From positions 22,794,058-22,858,057 of the forward strand of contig CM049310.1 in the NCBI GenBank assembly GCA_026874595.1: a stretch of 64,000 nt of DNA. The letters run 5' to 3'. Below are positions 44,374-58,018 of this stretch, piece after piece. The notes under the pieces are model-generated. The model did no database searches and had not been told where the DNA came from. It saw only the letters and a program-made list of their open reading frames with translations. Positions within the stretch are counted from its first letter, which is position 1. Every line of letters starts with the position of its first letter. Made by a program: the position numbers and the translations under genes. Origin of the DNA: Sipunculus nudus. Taxonomy: Eukaryota; Annelida; Sipuncula; Golfingiida; Sipunculidae.

Positions 44374-46767
44374 TTTCTGTTTGTCAACATTGGAGCATGT
44401 ACCATGTTTACTAACAGCTTGTAGATGTTAACAAGCTCATACATCTGTCATAGAATCATAAGAACTTTTCTTTACAGGAATTGTCTACATTTCATTACTA
44501 TGTGTGGAGAGTAAGCTTGATATCACATATATCCTTCAGAAAAGGTAGATGGATAGCTGGCTTTAATTATTTTGACACCAGCATAGTAAGGCAAAACTCT
44601 GCAGCAGAGAAAGGGAGCAGTTGTTTTTTTACACATTTGATAGTCTCGATAGTTATATTAAGCGGAGACAATCATAAATCTACATGCATAAGCTATAAGA
44701 TGGCATGCTTTGTCAATTGATTAAGTTGTCGTAAGTGATGAGTTTTCCTCTTGACCTCATGGTTGGTGTGCGTCATTAAACAGTCTAAGTGATAGATCAA
44801 GAGCCGCCTGACTCCACATAGCCTGCACTCGAGCAACATCAGGAGTCAGCCAGATGGGGTGTGACCACTTAATATATGAAAGTCCAGCTGATAGCACCCA
44901 TCATAGGTGTAGATAGCGTTATTCTTTATGTGTCAGTATCATGTCATGTGTGAAGATCAATGAGGTTTCACTCACCATGTTTATAAAGGTGATGGTTTAA
45001 TGTGGTTGTAATCTGTACTTATAGTCATGGTACTTTTCAATAAAATTATATATGTTGCACACTGGTTAACCTATATTTATGCCGATGGTGCTTGATCAGA
45101 CCCAGCTATAGGTATTTTATGGCAAAAGTTTGTGCGTGTGTGTCTTGGTGGGGGATGTGGAGGGGACAGGATTTGCTCTGTGGTTAGGATTCATGGCATT
45201 TTAAGGTTTATGTGACTTCACTGGTTTTTAAAGTGCTGCTCAGCTGGTATAGTTCAGTCATCGTTGAGCAGCTTTACTATACATGTGTTTAATATACATG
45301 CATGTACTCCACAACTACTTTCAACCATTGCAAAATTAGGAAAATTATTTATCCTGGCTCAGGGTGAGATACTCCGAGACAGTTGTCATTTTCTTTTTTC
45401 ATGAGCACCAGGTTTCTGGCAGATGGAGCAGACCTGTGTTGCTTCCAGAAAGTTTGAGAACTTAAACATATTTTTCTCAGCTTTGATTAATGTATTTCCA
45501 GCACTTACTTAACAAAGTTTTATCATGATCTTGGTTATATTCTGGATTTGTAGATCTAGAATTTGGGAGGTATATAATTATGTGGTCTATGACTGCCTTC
45601 TGGATTTTAAAGAAATTTTCCCTTTTAAAACATTTTTATTAAATAAATTGATTTGGCAAGTAAACCTTGTCCAAATAAGCTTGCTTTTTCAGAGCATAGT
45701 TTCTGCATCATCTGTTATAGCAATAGTATCAGGTGCCTACCTTAAAATACAAGCTTGTGGCTTCTAGTCTCCTGGTAATTTAAATCCCTGTTCTGTATCA
45801 ACAATCTTTGTGAATTAATTAACTAAAGATACCTGAAGCAGATTGCTACAGGCAATAGATGTGCATTTTCATCATATCCATATACTTGTGGTTCGTGAGT
45901 TATTTCAGTTCATGATCTTGCGTTATATCCTATCATCAAGCGGTGACGATTGTACTCATTTACCTCGACAGTCCGCTCATTTGTCAGGCAGACATCCACT
46001 TGAATGTGAAGTTTGGCGTCAGGCAAATGACTTTCATTTTTTTGTTTGTTTGCAAGGCCACAGTTTTTGCTGGTCCCGATAATCTTATCTCCAATTTATG
46101 AGTTAGGGTAAACAGTACTCCAACCTAAATTGATACTTTTAGCCAGTTTTGAATGAGTTCACATCTATTTGCTGGCCTTTCCAAGTGATGCAGCAGGTCA
46201 CTTAATGAAACACCTGCCCAAACTTCAGATCCCTCCCTGTCAGCATTAGCAGTATACTTTGTGCTAAAGACAAATAGAGCTGGTAGGTAGATAACCTGTG
46301 GGTACTTGTTAATGTGTTGTCATGTAGACCTAGCAGTGATATACCACATAACGTATGATAAATTTGTAAATGTTTATAAAAAAAAATTAGCAGATGAGAG
46401 GAAAATGGTAATTTTTTATGGGTGTCCATAGACTTGAAATCATCTAATTATAATGTTTCTTTACCTCTGTCCTTAGATGATGATGAAAATTATAATGACA
46501 GGTTACTTTAATTTAAAACACCAATATGTCACACCATCCAAGATTTTAGGACTCTAGCAACATCAGGTTATTGCAGTCTACATTGGACTCGCACATTAGA
46601 AATGCCAACACAAGGGAAGAGTGACACTGGACAGCGAGATATTTATCAGAAAATTGTTTCATTTTCTAAATTCTTCATCAGGTGCATGTTTTATAATTTC
46701 CTCTACCCTGGCATGAGGAGAGGAAGGTCTGATGACTGAAAATTAAAAATCATATCTTTTTTTGCAG
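44374..46767. other. E2F intron DNA, no feature recognised
   Basis: AT-rich intronic sequence directly upstream of the cyclin-motif exon. Several open frames of about 80 codons lack domains and lack consistent splice sites. Confidence 0.45.
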
Positions 46768-46861
46768 GCTAAGAGGAAGTTGGAGCTTGATCCATTTAAA
46801 ACCCCAACAGGCAAACAAACAGTCCGGCGACGGAACAGCACCACATCACCAAGTCCACGAG
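46768..46861 (+). CDS. E2F exon: cyclin-binding motif and basic region
   Basis: 94 nt after TTTTTTTGCAG, phase 0 in and phase 1 out, before GTCAGT. It reads AKRKLELDPFKTPTGKQTVR then RRNSTTSPSPRG. KRKLEL is an RxL cyclin-docking motif equivalent to PVKRRLDL in E2F1. The following TP and SP sites and the RRR cluster could be CDK and nuclear-localisation sites; that is inference from motif type. Confidence 0.92.
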
Positions 46862-49800
46862 GTCAGTACACAAAAAAATCATACATATATTTTGATTGTT
46901 GACTCAAGTTTCAAATTATGTCGTGACAAATTATGTGGGAAAGACTGATAAGATGTCCCTTGATTCATCTGACTGTGTCAAAATCACACGATGCCCAGAG
47001 GTTTCATAGACAAACCACACCAAGGCCACTCCAATGACATTACCACCCTTGTAATAGGCTAATAGCCACTGTGAACCTGTTGTGCCCCAGTTAAATATAT
47101 GACTGTCTGTATGCTATAAATATCTAACACGAGTCATATGGCTTGACCAATTCTGATCATCCCAGATATTTGTATTTTCAAGTCTTTGTTGGATTTTTAC
47201 CTTTCAATATGAAATCTGCAGATTTCAGAAATCTTCGTTCAGACACCCGTATGAACATATATGTTAAAGTTTCTGTCCATGTCATAAAATTGGTTTACTT
47301 TCATGATTCATAAATTATGCAGCATCAAGACTGTCCAATAAAGGCTTAACAGACCCCTTGATTCAAAGTACAAATGGCAATATAACTGTTATCATCTATC
47401 AACTCAAGGGCTGCAGGAGGATATATGACGATTGACGTATTCATGGAAAGTGTCATGGTCTGTTTAAATATGGTGCATGTCTGTCTGGCGGAATATCTCT
47501 GAGATCAGAGAGAGGAGGTCATTGCATGTCATTAATCTATTGACCAGTGACCGACCACTTGATGCACAACCAGGGGGATTATCAGTAAGAGTTCGGTGGC
47601 TGAGTGCAGACATGAGGTTGCTGTGAATATTCCCAGGTTCAGAGAACAATAAGGATGTTGGTCGTTCCAGAAGCTGATATGAGAATCTGGTTACCAAGCA
47701 TTGACTACTGCTAACCACTTGATTTAGTGTAAGATAAAATACCACAGTGGCAAGTACAGTGTTTTAAGTTAGTACACTCTGGATCATAGCCGTGAGAATC
47801 CTCTCATGGTCTGTTCACACCATAAACTTAACAGATTCCTTAACTTAATATCAAAGGTTAATTCATTTAAATCTGTTCTACTATATCCTAGCCTCAACTC
47901 TAACATTTTAAAATAAACCTCACTTGAGGAAAACACACTTTATTTAGCAAGCAAAACATGGGAAATATTTCCCAAACTGTGTTGTTATTGCCTTTATGTC
48001 ATGGTTCCATAATCCAGTTTGGTGTTACTTTTTCAAACCTGTGGCTGTGACACATGAGTAAGGTTCTGTTTTGATAGTACTTAGTATACTCTTTAAGGTT
48101 CTGTTTTTATTATAGTAGTACTCTTAAACTTTGGTTTGTGAAGGCGTCATACAGATGGTTGTTGTAAGGAGAAATAAAACCTATAGATGCTAGCTTTGTT
48201 ATAGCTTTAGGTGATTGCCAGAATTTCATCAGCTTTTATGAGGGTCCATATATAAAGTTCTAATTTATTAACAGTATGAGGCCCAGGCTTATGTCTTGTG
48301 GGGCAGACCTTGGTATATTTCTCACAGTATACCTGCACTATGCCTTGAAGCCAGGATTATAAGCTTTAAGGCTTAATGCCTTCAGCAATTCCAGATTCAA
48401 TAACCTCCCACGTTTAATACAGTCAAGTGTCCAAAGTGTCCAGCTGAGCCGGTCATTGGTACTAGTGTCCCGTTATTAGAAGAGCCCTTCAGGCTGTCTC
48501 ACGGTTCACCTGGGTATGACAGGGCTGATAATAATTGTTTGGTGAGGGTGTGTTTACACGTCAGATTTTACGCTGTTTACCTCCGCTGGCCAGTTTCTCC
48601 ACTCTAATGTACATATTAATTAGCATACTGCTGACCTTGTGTTGGTGGGGTCATCGTCTGATCTGCTTCCACAGATAAAACTTCCAATATTGTTATCTAT
48701 AATGAGTTAGTGTGGTTCATCATATAAAAGTTATGATACTGGTACTAAGAGGATGCAAATCATGGAGGGAGGGATATATATCCTTCCTACATTGGGCTTC
48801 CCCAAACATCAAAGGAATTTCCTGTTTCACTGAAACCTAAACACTGGGATAAACATGTATATGACATTTACATCTGCAGGCTATTGTACAGGGTTTGATA
48901 TCAGTGGTTGTTCTAAAGCCTTAGGCAAGTAAATAGGCAAGTTCAATTCCCCATACAGATTTTAAGAGATTCACAGATTTGTGAAAACTTGGTCAGGCTC
49001 AGTTGAACAGTCTTAACTTTGTATGTAGGTACCTGGTCTCTTTCAGTATAGAGTACGTTGTTGACAAATTGTGAAGTGAAGATCACCACAAGAAAAATTC
49101 TATGCAGGTTGCTTTGCCATATTATTTATTTGTTTCAAGATATAACAATTTTATAATGTTATATTTATATATAACTAAAATTTCATGTTGCAAGAAAAAA
49201 AAACATTTGATAGAATAACTAAGCTGTGATAGGTCAAATAAGTAAATTAACATTGTTTTAATTATTTTATAATTTTTAGCTCGCCGGAACAAAATTCAGG
49301 GAGAGCATATTTTTAGGTACCTGCTTCCATTTTTAATGCTAGCCTAACTAAGTATACATGTACATCAGTAGAATTTTGTTTTGGTTTTGGGCTACATGAC
49401 AGGACTGTAGCTCACATTTCATATCATTTTATATCCTGGTGTTAACCAGACCTGGTGACTGCTTCACCTGCAGGCAATGGGGGCCAAATCTTTCCTATTG
49501 CTGGGTCATATCATTGAGGAATCCCCAAAAGGTGCACTGCTTTATGAGTAAAACACGGCTGTAGGGCACGGCCTTCTTATTAACCCTGCAGAGCACTCAG
49601 TTTGGGTGGGAGCCGACCGGGAAAAATCTCACCGCCTCAGCTGAGAATCAAACTCATGATCTCCCAACCCCATGACAAGGTTGTTTCAGCATTGATCAGT
49701 CCATATGTTATTTTCACAATGACATGTGAAACATACCATTAATAAGTGTACTGTTAATCAGGACCAGTGCAAAGAGGTGATTAGAGGCACATAGGTACAA

Positions 49801-51030
49801 GTAGATTTTCTCTGCAGGGTTCTGGTATAGATTGTGGCGCTCCCACTTAACATCTCTGATATCACCTATGACCTATTTTTCTTCATCTGGCCCCTAAAAT
49901 GGACAAACATTCTTAAAACAATTACCTTTATTTATATTGTTAAACTGAAAATTTCTGTTTATTTACTTTTTATAGAAAACCTCAATTGGATTTTATGTAT
50001 ATGTTTGACAATCTTTCCTATATACCGGTACTTCACATTCTTGCCTCACTTCATTATTCTTAAGTTTTTCTGTGATGGACAAAAAACCTGTCACTCATTA
50101 GATGGGGTCTGATGCACCTTTTATCTCCCGGTCCTTGTGAAGTAACCGTTTAATAGAAGAATCAAATCAGGCCCAGAATAACAGAGACCCCTGATCCCCC
50201 ACGAATACAATCCATCGGCCCATTCAGGTTTACCACATTGTATGTTTGAAAGGGTGTACACAGTACTAAGTAAGGACGCTATGAAGAGCTCATTAGGAGA
50301 CTGAATGGGCCCAAAGATCACTTGTTTTGTTTCAGAGCTTTAAGACATGTTACACCCAGTATCATTCACAAGTTTAGACTTCAGCCATAGTACATCATGA
50401 CATAAGGTGTCATAGAAACCAACCAAGTTTCATCTCTAACAGTATATTGTGACACAGAAAGTAGTACTTGTGTACTGTACATTTTGAATTGCAGCATGGT
50501 TTGCATTTACACTCATTGGCACTGCTATGTTATTACATGTTTTATATTTTCTCTTAAAATTTATATTGTACAGAAGTAAATCTGGCATATGGATTAAGTG
50601 TTTAAGGATGGTGAACTTGGATAAAAAATAAATCTATAAGGTTTTTGCAAAAGAAAATATTTTAGATTCAAGTGATTTAACCAAATCTCTTCTGGATTTC
50701 ATGGCATGGCATTTTTAGACCATCCTACAGTCAATCACAGTTATTGGTTTGGTCCTTCTCAAAATATGAGCTGACTTATATTTGTTTATTTTTTTTTCAA
50801 ATAAATAAAAGATGTTTGATCCACGATTCCAGGTAAGAGTCGTTAGCTGCCACTGAAAACAAGGACACTGGGTACAAGCCAAGGCAGAATTTAGGGGAGT
50901 TTCTTAATATATATAATCATAGAGGGTCTTTAACATCTGGTTTTGGTACATACAGTATGGTAAATGTTGTTTCCGTGAATTAAAAAAAAATTAAACAGTT
51001 TAAAATGATAATGCTTTCTTTCTTTCTTAG
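46862..51030. other. E2F intron DNA with one truncated SINE
   Basis: No further exon. Repeat content recognised is limited to the SINE fragment near 49300-49665. The rest is AT-rich without clear structure. Confidence 0.45.
49300..49665 (-). mobile_element. SINE copy, 5' head truncated
   Basis: Same family as 31497-31890. Shared blocks are GGTACCTGCTTCCA (compare GGTAACCACCTCCA), AACTAAGTATA, GGTGTTAACCAG, CTATTGCTGGGTCATA, TTTATGAGTAAAACAC, AGCACTCAGTTTGGGTGGG and CTCAGCTGAGAATCAAACTC. The A-box side of the tRNA-like head is lost. Confidence 0.68.
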
Positions 51031-51122
51031 TTAAATCCCCATACGAGAAGACGCGGTATGACACGTCGCTGGGTCTTCTCACAAAGAAGTTTGTTGGTCT
51101 GCTCAAGTCGGCACCAGATGGG
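51031..51122 (+). CDS. E2F exon: start of the winged-helix DNA-binding domain
   Basis: 92 nt from TCTTTCTTAG to GTGAGT. It encodes [20 protein letters not shown] then [27 protein letters not shown] is nearly identical to activator E2Fs and forms helix 1 of the fold. Confidence 0.97.
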
Positions 51123-54100
51123 GTGAGTGTTCAGATGCTGTGATAAATTAAATGCTGGGCAATAACAGAATAGAAAATGTTTTATCCAAAGGGTCACTTA
51201 TTCCCCAGAATTTGTTTCAAAGTTAAAAAAATTTATCAAGCTGTGGACAAGTCTCATAAGAATCATGTTGATTTTCCCAGAATTTTTATTTTTAAAACCC
51301 AAACAAGTTTGACAGAATTAAAATAAGTTTTCTGATAAATGCAAGATAATATAAGATATATAAGATCATATAATGATTATAGCCAGTCTGGCAAGTCCGC
51401 ATTCAGAAATTTGAATCCACTCTGATCAGTTGATTATGATCTGTAATTTGTAAGGTGATTGAAACTGAGGTCACCTGGAGGGAAAGTCATGCTTCTGAAA
51501 GTGTCACATAAGATGCAGTCGTGCCAAAGATGCAGTTTACTTTGGTGACATTCTGATATGCATTAAGAAACTGCATGTATTGTATGTAACTGGATTTTGA
51601 TATTATTTTACCCATCAATCACATATACCTGCACAAGGTAAGTTCAAATTTGTCATTAGCGTCTAAAAATAAATGTTCACATGATATATATGTCAGTATC
51701 TGTGCAGGGTGCTTCACTTACATGTAACCATCTGTTCTTTTTAGGATGAACTATTACTAGAGGGAAAGTGCTTTGATACTGCCATCTTGCTATGATCTTG
51801 TACAAACTAAGGTGTATTTGACTTTTATATTATCATACATGTGAAAAATTTCCTGGAAAAAACTTGAATTACACTAAAAATGGCTGACTGTGGCAGACTG
51901 AGAGGAATAAGGCTTGCTTTAAAATTATTTACAAAGGTTTCATTAATTTTGTAAATTAAAAATACATGAAATATGGCCTATTTAAGAAAAAGAAAATCTT
52001 AACATATGAGGGGATGGTAAAGAAAACCATGGAAAAAATTGAATTCCAAATTTATGTCCTTGACAAATGTGTACAAAAACTTTAATATGAAATGCAAAAA
52101 GAAGAAATCCTCAGTAAACATTTTATCATTTTAGTAAAGACAAAAGTCATTTGGCCAACCAAGCTTGTTATAGACCAAAACGAAATCAAGATCTCACTAA
52201 ACATTTGAACGAACAAGGAAATCTTTGGAGCAGATAAACGTTTAAACTGAGAATGGATACATGTACATGTACTTCCTGATGCTAAAGTCTGTCATACACT
52301 TAATGATAAGAGATGATAAATCAGACTCCATGGAGGAACTGACCCCGTTTCATATAGATAGACCTTAGAATTTAAGGATGCTTTACTTTCAAGTACAGAT
52401 TTCCAACTTCCCAAGCAGAAGATTTACTGTCAAGATAGACAGCTTCCCAACTACAAATTTTGTGACATTTAATGGGACTTGTGAATGGTGTCATGAGATT
52501 CTGATTATGATTGCACAAATTATGTTGTGAACAAACACACAAACATACACATGGAAGTGGATGATTACATACCCTACTGGCAGAGACAAATTATATTTTT
52601 TAATATTGACTGCCATGTTTATACAGAATCTTGAGTGTTTTACTGGTGATCCCAGGGAGATTTCATTATAAACCATTTTTGTATACATTGTAGCCAGCTT
52701 GCAACATGGATGACAGGTGATATGTAATGCTCCCCCTATGTATTATTTATAAATATATTGCTATGTGTGTTACAAGTATGACCTATTGGTGTTTCATTTT
52801 ATGCTGGATGTTATATATGTTTGTACAAATATCCGGTGGCTTTCATTAATTGATTGGTTCCATGTTGTTGTGACAAGAGCATGTCACAGAGAAACCTGTA
52901 GTCACTGATTGAATCTGACCCTTGTTGATGTTCACCTATTTAAGATGGGAAACTAATTACATTAATAGGATCTATAACTGAACAGAGGGTGAAATACTGA
53001 TAATATCTGCTTATAGAGGTCGAAATAAAGAGCTAGTACCTGTAACCAGACCAGATTTGACATAAAGTTAGAGCCAGTAGTACCTAGGTAGAAGTTGAAA
53101 TAAAGGAAGTCCTCACATTAATACAGGGTTGAAATAAAAGTTATAACCAGGGCAGGGGTTGAAATGGTGCAGACCTATACTTTGTCATGGGTTGAAATAG
53201 AGTTAAGTTCTACATGCATGGGTAAATAAACTAAAAACAAAATCACTCTCTATCAACCAGGAGTCAAATGGAAGCTAGGAAGTTATACCCATGTATAGGT
53301 GGTTGAATGAAGTAAGCAAAATCCTAAAACTCTTCAGGTGATTGCTATTTCTGCATTTTAAACAAATTTTCACTATTTGGAGGAAATGGTACTTTGTATA
53401 AAATCTTGCTTTAACTTTCACTGGTAGAGAAATATATTTTAAATATTAAACATTTTAAACATGTTTAGGGATCAGAAATCATTGTCACCAATATTCATAA
53501 CCAAGTCTGTTCTCTTTCTCTCTGTCTGTCTGTCTCTCTCTCATTCTCTCTCTCTCTCTCTCAAGCTGGTATTTGAAGTGGGAAAAGCTAACACTGTATA
53601 TCATAAGAACCATTGTCGGCATATTAACATTCATGTTGGCGTCAAGTAGTACAAGTACTTGTCCCATCACACGTGTATGTAAAGTAATCAAAGCAGTAAA
53701 AAGTGTACTAGCTATAGTACACAGGTATGTACAGGCTTTTTTTATAAACTTCTTCATTCTTTGGTGTTGTTTTAGCCCTTTTAGGCATGTCTGTACCTTT
53801 GGTTGTGTTTGGAACACTCCCCTGGACATGCTTATAGAGCCCCTCCAGCCATGGATGTAGTGGTTTTTTGTTTGCCAGGAATGTTTACACAGTATTTCAC
53901 ATGTTTGTGTTCCATTTATTTGTTCACACACTGTTGACCTCTATAGTTGTTGTGTATACAGAGACATGACAGTATTTGGTGTGTTTATTTTCTGTATTCT
54001 TTGTAGTAAATGGAACAGGTTGTGCGTTTAAAGTCATTTCCCTTGTGTCGGAATTATTAGGAACATCAAACAGGTTATTTTTAGTATTTGGTGCTAGTGT

Positions 54101-56830
54101 AAGAAAAAAAATATTTCATTTGTGTGTACTGGTCTTGTGTGTTAAGTATGTATATAATTTACCAAGTTAACATGAGAGTTGGTCATGGTAGCCTATTTTT
54201 TGGGAACAAGTGACAAAAGTAAATTTACCTTATGCAAGATATAATTCAAACAATAATTCAATTGTTAAAATGTTAACATTTCTTAAAGAAAAGAATTTTT
54301 CACTTGTGAAATATTCTTTAAAAATGCAGTTATTAATAAACTTGTTTTTCATAATTGATTACATTTGCTTAAAGCTAAATTTCCATAAAGTTTTTACTAA
54401 TATTGTATTGGATGTAAAAATTATTGCTCTACAATATCTATATCCTGGGTTATAAAATATTTGAGAATTTTGGGAGATTATACCTCCAGTCTCATCAGTT
54501 ATAATATGAAGAAAAAGAAAATGTGACAGATAGGTGAATCCCATGATAACAGAAGGAGCTGTGGTATTGTAACATAGCAACACCTTGTGACCACTTAAAT
54601 ACATGAAAACAAACCTTGCTCATGCATTAATATTCCTTAGGACTTCATGAATATTCAATAAGGCCCTGGGCCCATGGATGACCAATAACATGCCTGAGTC
54701 ATTGTGTGAGTAATGGAGAGATAAATGATATATACTGAACCAATGTTTTTATCAGAAGCTAACAGTAGGGCAGACCTTAATCTGGTTGAGTGTTATCCAT
54801 GTAAGCCAGGTTGCATGGTGTGTTATCCCCATTGTCTGAGTAATTAATGCTTTGTGCATGAGAATATGGTGTTTTATTGTATTAATCTGTGCTGGTGAGA
54901 AATGACAACAATGTTTCTCACCATGAGATATTTGTAAGGGATCAAAACCATTCTTTGAACTGGATCATTATATTTTGTTTTCTACTCGATTAGTATTAGA
55001 TATAACTATAACTTGCACAGCTGTTTCTTTATGCTTGCAACAGTTTTTAAATGTTTCATTACTGTTACATATACATGACACTCAAAACATAAATTTTGCC
55101 AGAAACTTCAGGGTTTTTAAGCTAATGAATGTGCAGCCACATCTATAATAATTTATAATACCTATTATTCTTATACTCTTCATTTCTTTAATAAATCATC
55201 CACTTAATCAGATTTCATTCAGTAGATAATCTACATTTCTCCATCATTAATAACTTGTCAAGCTGAATGATCAGAAAAGATCTGCAGTGCTATTTGACAC
55301 CTTAAACAGTGGGCCAGTAATTAAACAAAATTAATAGCTTACTGAGGGTAGGTAAGTCTGCCTCACTGAGTAAGAGACAAGTGCTGGTGTGGGGGTGGAG
55401 AATTATTCCCCAGATTTCTCAAAAAAAAATTTTATACGAAGTTTGACAGAACTCGCACACAAAGGTTCACAAAATTATGAAATACCATAAAGAATGAAAT
55501 TGTGTTTACTTGGATCCATCTGCATAATTGGTACAGCTTGGAGCAGTATCCTACAACACAAAAATTAGGTGTGTGAATTGTGAGGGGCCTTAGAAATGAT
55601 TCAATTATCAATTCTTTACCTTCAGTTCAAGTCTCGATTCATACCTAAGTAATAAATTTCTGATGTTCTAAAACATAAATGCATAAAAGCAATTTTACCA
55701 AAAGAGCTATTGTAAATTTTAGCAAAAAAAAGATAAATGGAGCCCTCCCTTGGTTTGTCACCGCCATACGTGTCTGTGTTAGTGGAGTGGTCCACCAGTA
55801 GATTTAAGGCACGTACGTGATAAAGAACTTGGGCATTGCAAACTGCTATGTCAATTTGAGAGCAAACAGAGGGCTTCACGATGGTACATGCAAAAATAAT
55901 AATCGCAACTAATTGAAACAGAGGTTAATAATAGATTACAATTTAATCAAAGGCTTGCAAGTCGCTTGTTCGATGCAATGTTACACCCTTGCCAAAAATA
56001 TTCTTAAATTATCATTCAGCTCAAAATATTAAAATATTCTTAACTTTACAATACAACATGAATCTCCAAATTCCTCAACCACCTGTCCGTACTGCTTTCT
56101 TCTTGTGAGACAGACATACATTGATACAAAAAGAAGTGAATGTTTAAATAAACCGACATAGAGGAACACAACTGAACACAATGTGGATATCAGCATCACA
56201 GCCCACATGGTGATGCCACTCCAAATTTATAACATAATAATTTGTGTTTGACTGGGTCACACATTTTATGGACTAGTGGTGTAGGATTTTAACTTCTGAG
56301 TTCAGGTTTCTTATGCAAAGGGTTAATTCAAAGGTTTTGGTTGATATTGCTTTACCAGTACTATATTCACACCAAATAACAGCTGTGCCATAAGGATTAT
56401 TTTCTATATGCAATGGGATTTACTGTTAGTACTCTGTTGGTTTATTTTTTTTTTTTCTTTCACCTGGTATTCAAATTGAAATGGTGGATGATGAATTTCA
56501 GTACCAGTATTAGGTTTTTAACTATGTCTGTCGGTCAGGTGCTTCATTTCACATATTCACTGATACATTGTTTAAAGAGATGATATGTCACACCCATGGT
56601 CGTTTACATTTCATACATTGTATGTCTAGTATAACTGACAACTACACTGCAAGCTGTTACAAATAATGAGTAAATAATGTATTGCATTTAGTTTATTAGG
56701 AGCAGTGCGTAACACAGTGGCCTACATGCAGGGTGTAGGGTATCTGCTCCACGTGTTACAGGACTGGCAATGATTACGGTGATTGATTCAGTAAAAACAT
56801 ATGTTGACTAGGGCATGTTCATATATCCAG
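51123..56830. other. E2F intron within the DNA-binding domain, no gene recognised
   Basis: 5.7 kb between the two winged-helix exons. It contains a CT/TC microsatellite (about 53510-53562). The longest open frame on either strand (minus 53485-53931) is partly the translation of that microsatellite. Confidence 0.5.
53510..53562. repeat. (CT)n/(CTGT)n microsatellite
   Basis: TCTCTTTCTCTCTGTCTGTC followed by CTCTCTCTC repeats, in an E2F intron. Confidence 0.85.
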
Positions 56831-56955
56831 GTTGTTGACCTGAACAAGGCTGCAGAGTTTCTGGAGGTGCAAAAAAGAAGAATATATGATATCACCAATG
56901 TGTTGGAGGGAATCAACCTCATCATCAAAAAGTCTAAAAACAACATCCAGTGGAA
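56831..56955 (+). CDS. E2F exon: DNA-recognition helix and wing
   Basis: 125 nt, phase 0 in and phase 2 out. It encodes [40 protein letters not shown] and [13 protein letters not shown] contains the RRxYD signature that contacts the GC core of E2F sites. This exon alone identifies the family. Confidence 0.98.
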
Positions 56956-57575
56956 GTGAGTGCATTACTGATGGCAGTTAAATCACTCTGTGTTAGTCTT
57001 GACTTAATAAAAAGCTGTTATCTTATGACAAGTCACATCTCATTATTATCACTCATACCAACAGTGATTCTGTTTACATAAGGCTTTTATCATTTAATAA
57101 TGTACTTATCATTACTAGTAGACTGATGAATGACCAATTTATGTTTAACAGTTGTAATAATATTCCAAACTACTGTTATATATATGCACATAAGTGTCTT
57201 TGTGTCACCTTTTTGTAGACTTCCAAATGCCTTTACTTGCTTTATATTATATATTATTCATAAAATGGTTAAGGTGTCCAACTTGCTATTGGCTTATTTT
57301 CAGTAACATGAGTTATCGGATGAAAAAATTTACATAATTTCTAAAAATGAAGGACTTGTGTGTCATCATGAACCTATTTGCTAGTTTTGTTTTTTTTTTA
57401 CAATATTTATGCTTTCTCATTCCATTAATGCATTTGTTATTAAAAATTATTCTTTGACTGTATTTATTTTTCTCACATGAAAAAGTTAAAAATTAGACAA
57501 ATTATACCTTGTAATAGTCATGTTTATTCTGTTATGTGTGTTTTGATACATTTTTAACACTGTCTGTATCACTAG

Positions 57576-57649
57576 GGGATCTAATGCAGCCCTTGCCGCC
57601 TCTCCATGCACCACCTCATTAAGTGCACAACATCTAGACCTGCATTCTG
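57576..57649 (+). CDS. E2F exon: short linker before the coiled coil
   Basis: 74 nt, with both splice sites canonical (ACTAG and GTAAGT). It encodes GSNAALAASPCTTSLSAQHL DLHS, a variable segment between the DNA-binding domain and the leucine-rich dimerisation helix. It keeps the frame (split Lys at the left, split Asp at the right). Confidence 0.9.
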
Positions 57650-57918
57650 GTAAGTCATTTTTATTCCCCTATTTTTATTTGTGTATCAAAAATTGAAATA
57701 GTATACTTAATAAGCTTGTTGTAATCAAGTTACAATATGATACTTGTAATCATATTTCAAGTGTCAGATTTAGGTCTAGTAGTTCCAAGTACCATTTAAT
57801 TGTTTGCTCTAATATAATAATTCATAAAAAGTATACCAATTTTGGCTTGCTGTCACTGCAACATGTCTAGGTGACCTTCAGTTTCTTTGACACACTCTTT
57901 TTATTTTTTCCCTTTCAG

Positions 57919-58018
57919 ATTTAGCAGACTTAGAAGCTAAAGAAAACAGACTAGATGAGCTGATTAGTAATTGCACAACATCCTTAAGGCATCTCACAGA
58001 AGAGTCTGAAAACTCCAG
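57919..58018 (+). CDS. E2F exon: leucine-rich dimerisation helix
   Basis: 100 nt after CCCTTTCAG. It encodes LADLEAKENRLDELISNCTT then SLRHLTEESENS and ends in AG of a split Arg codon. The heptad leucines fit the DP-pairing coiled coil. The 3' boundary is a U12-type site: the intron begins ATATCCTTT. Confidence 0.95.

Noticed and set aside
53485-53931. 148-codon open frame on the minus strand
   Set aside because: Its C-terminal part (ERERER/MRERQTDRE) is the translation of a CT microsatellite. The rest shows no domain, and it lies within an E2F intron without splice support.
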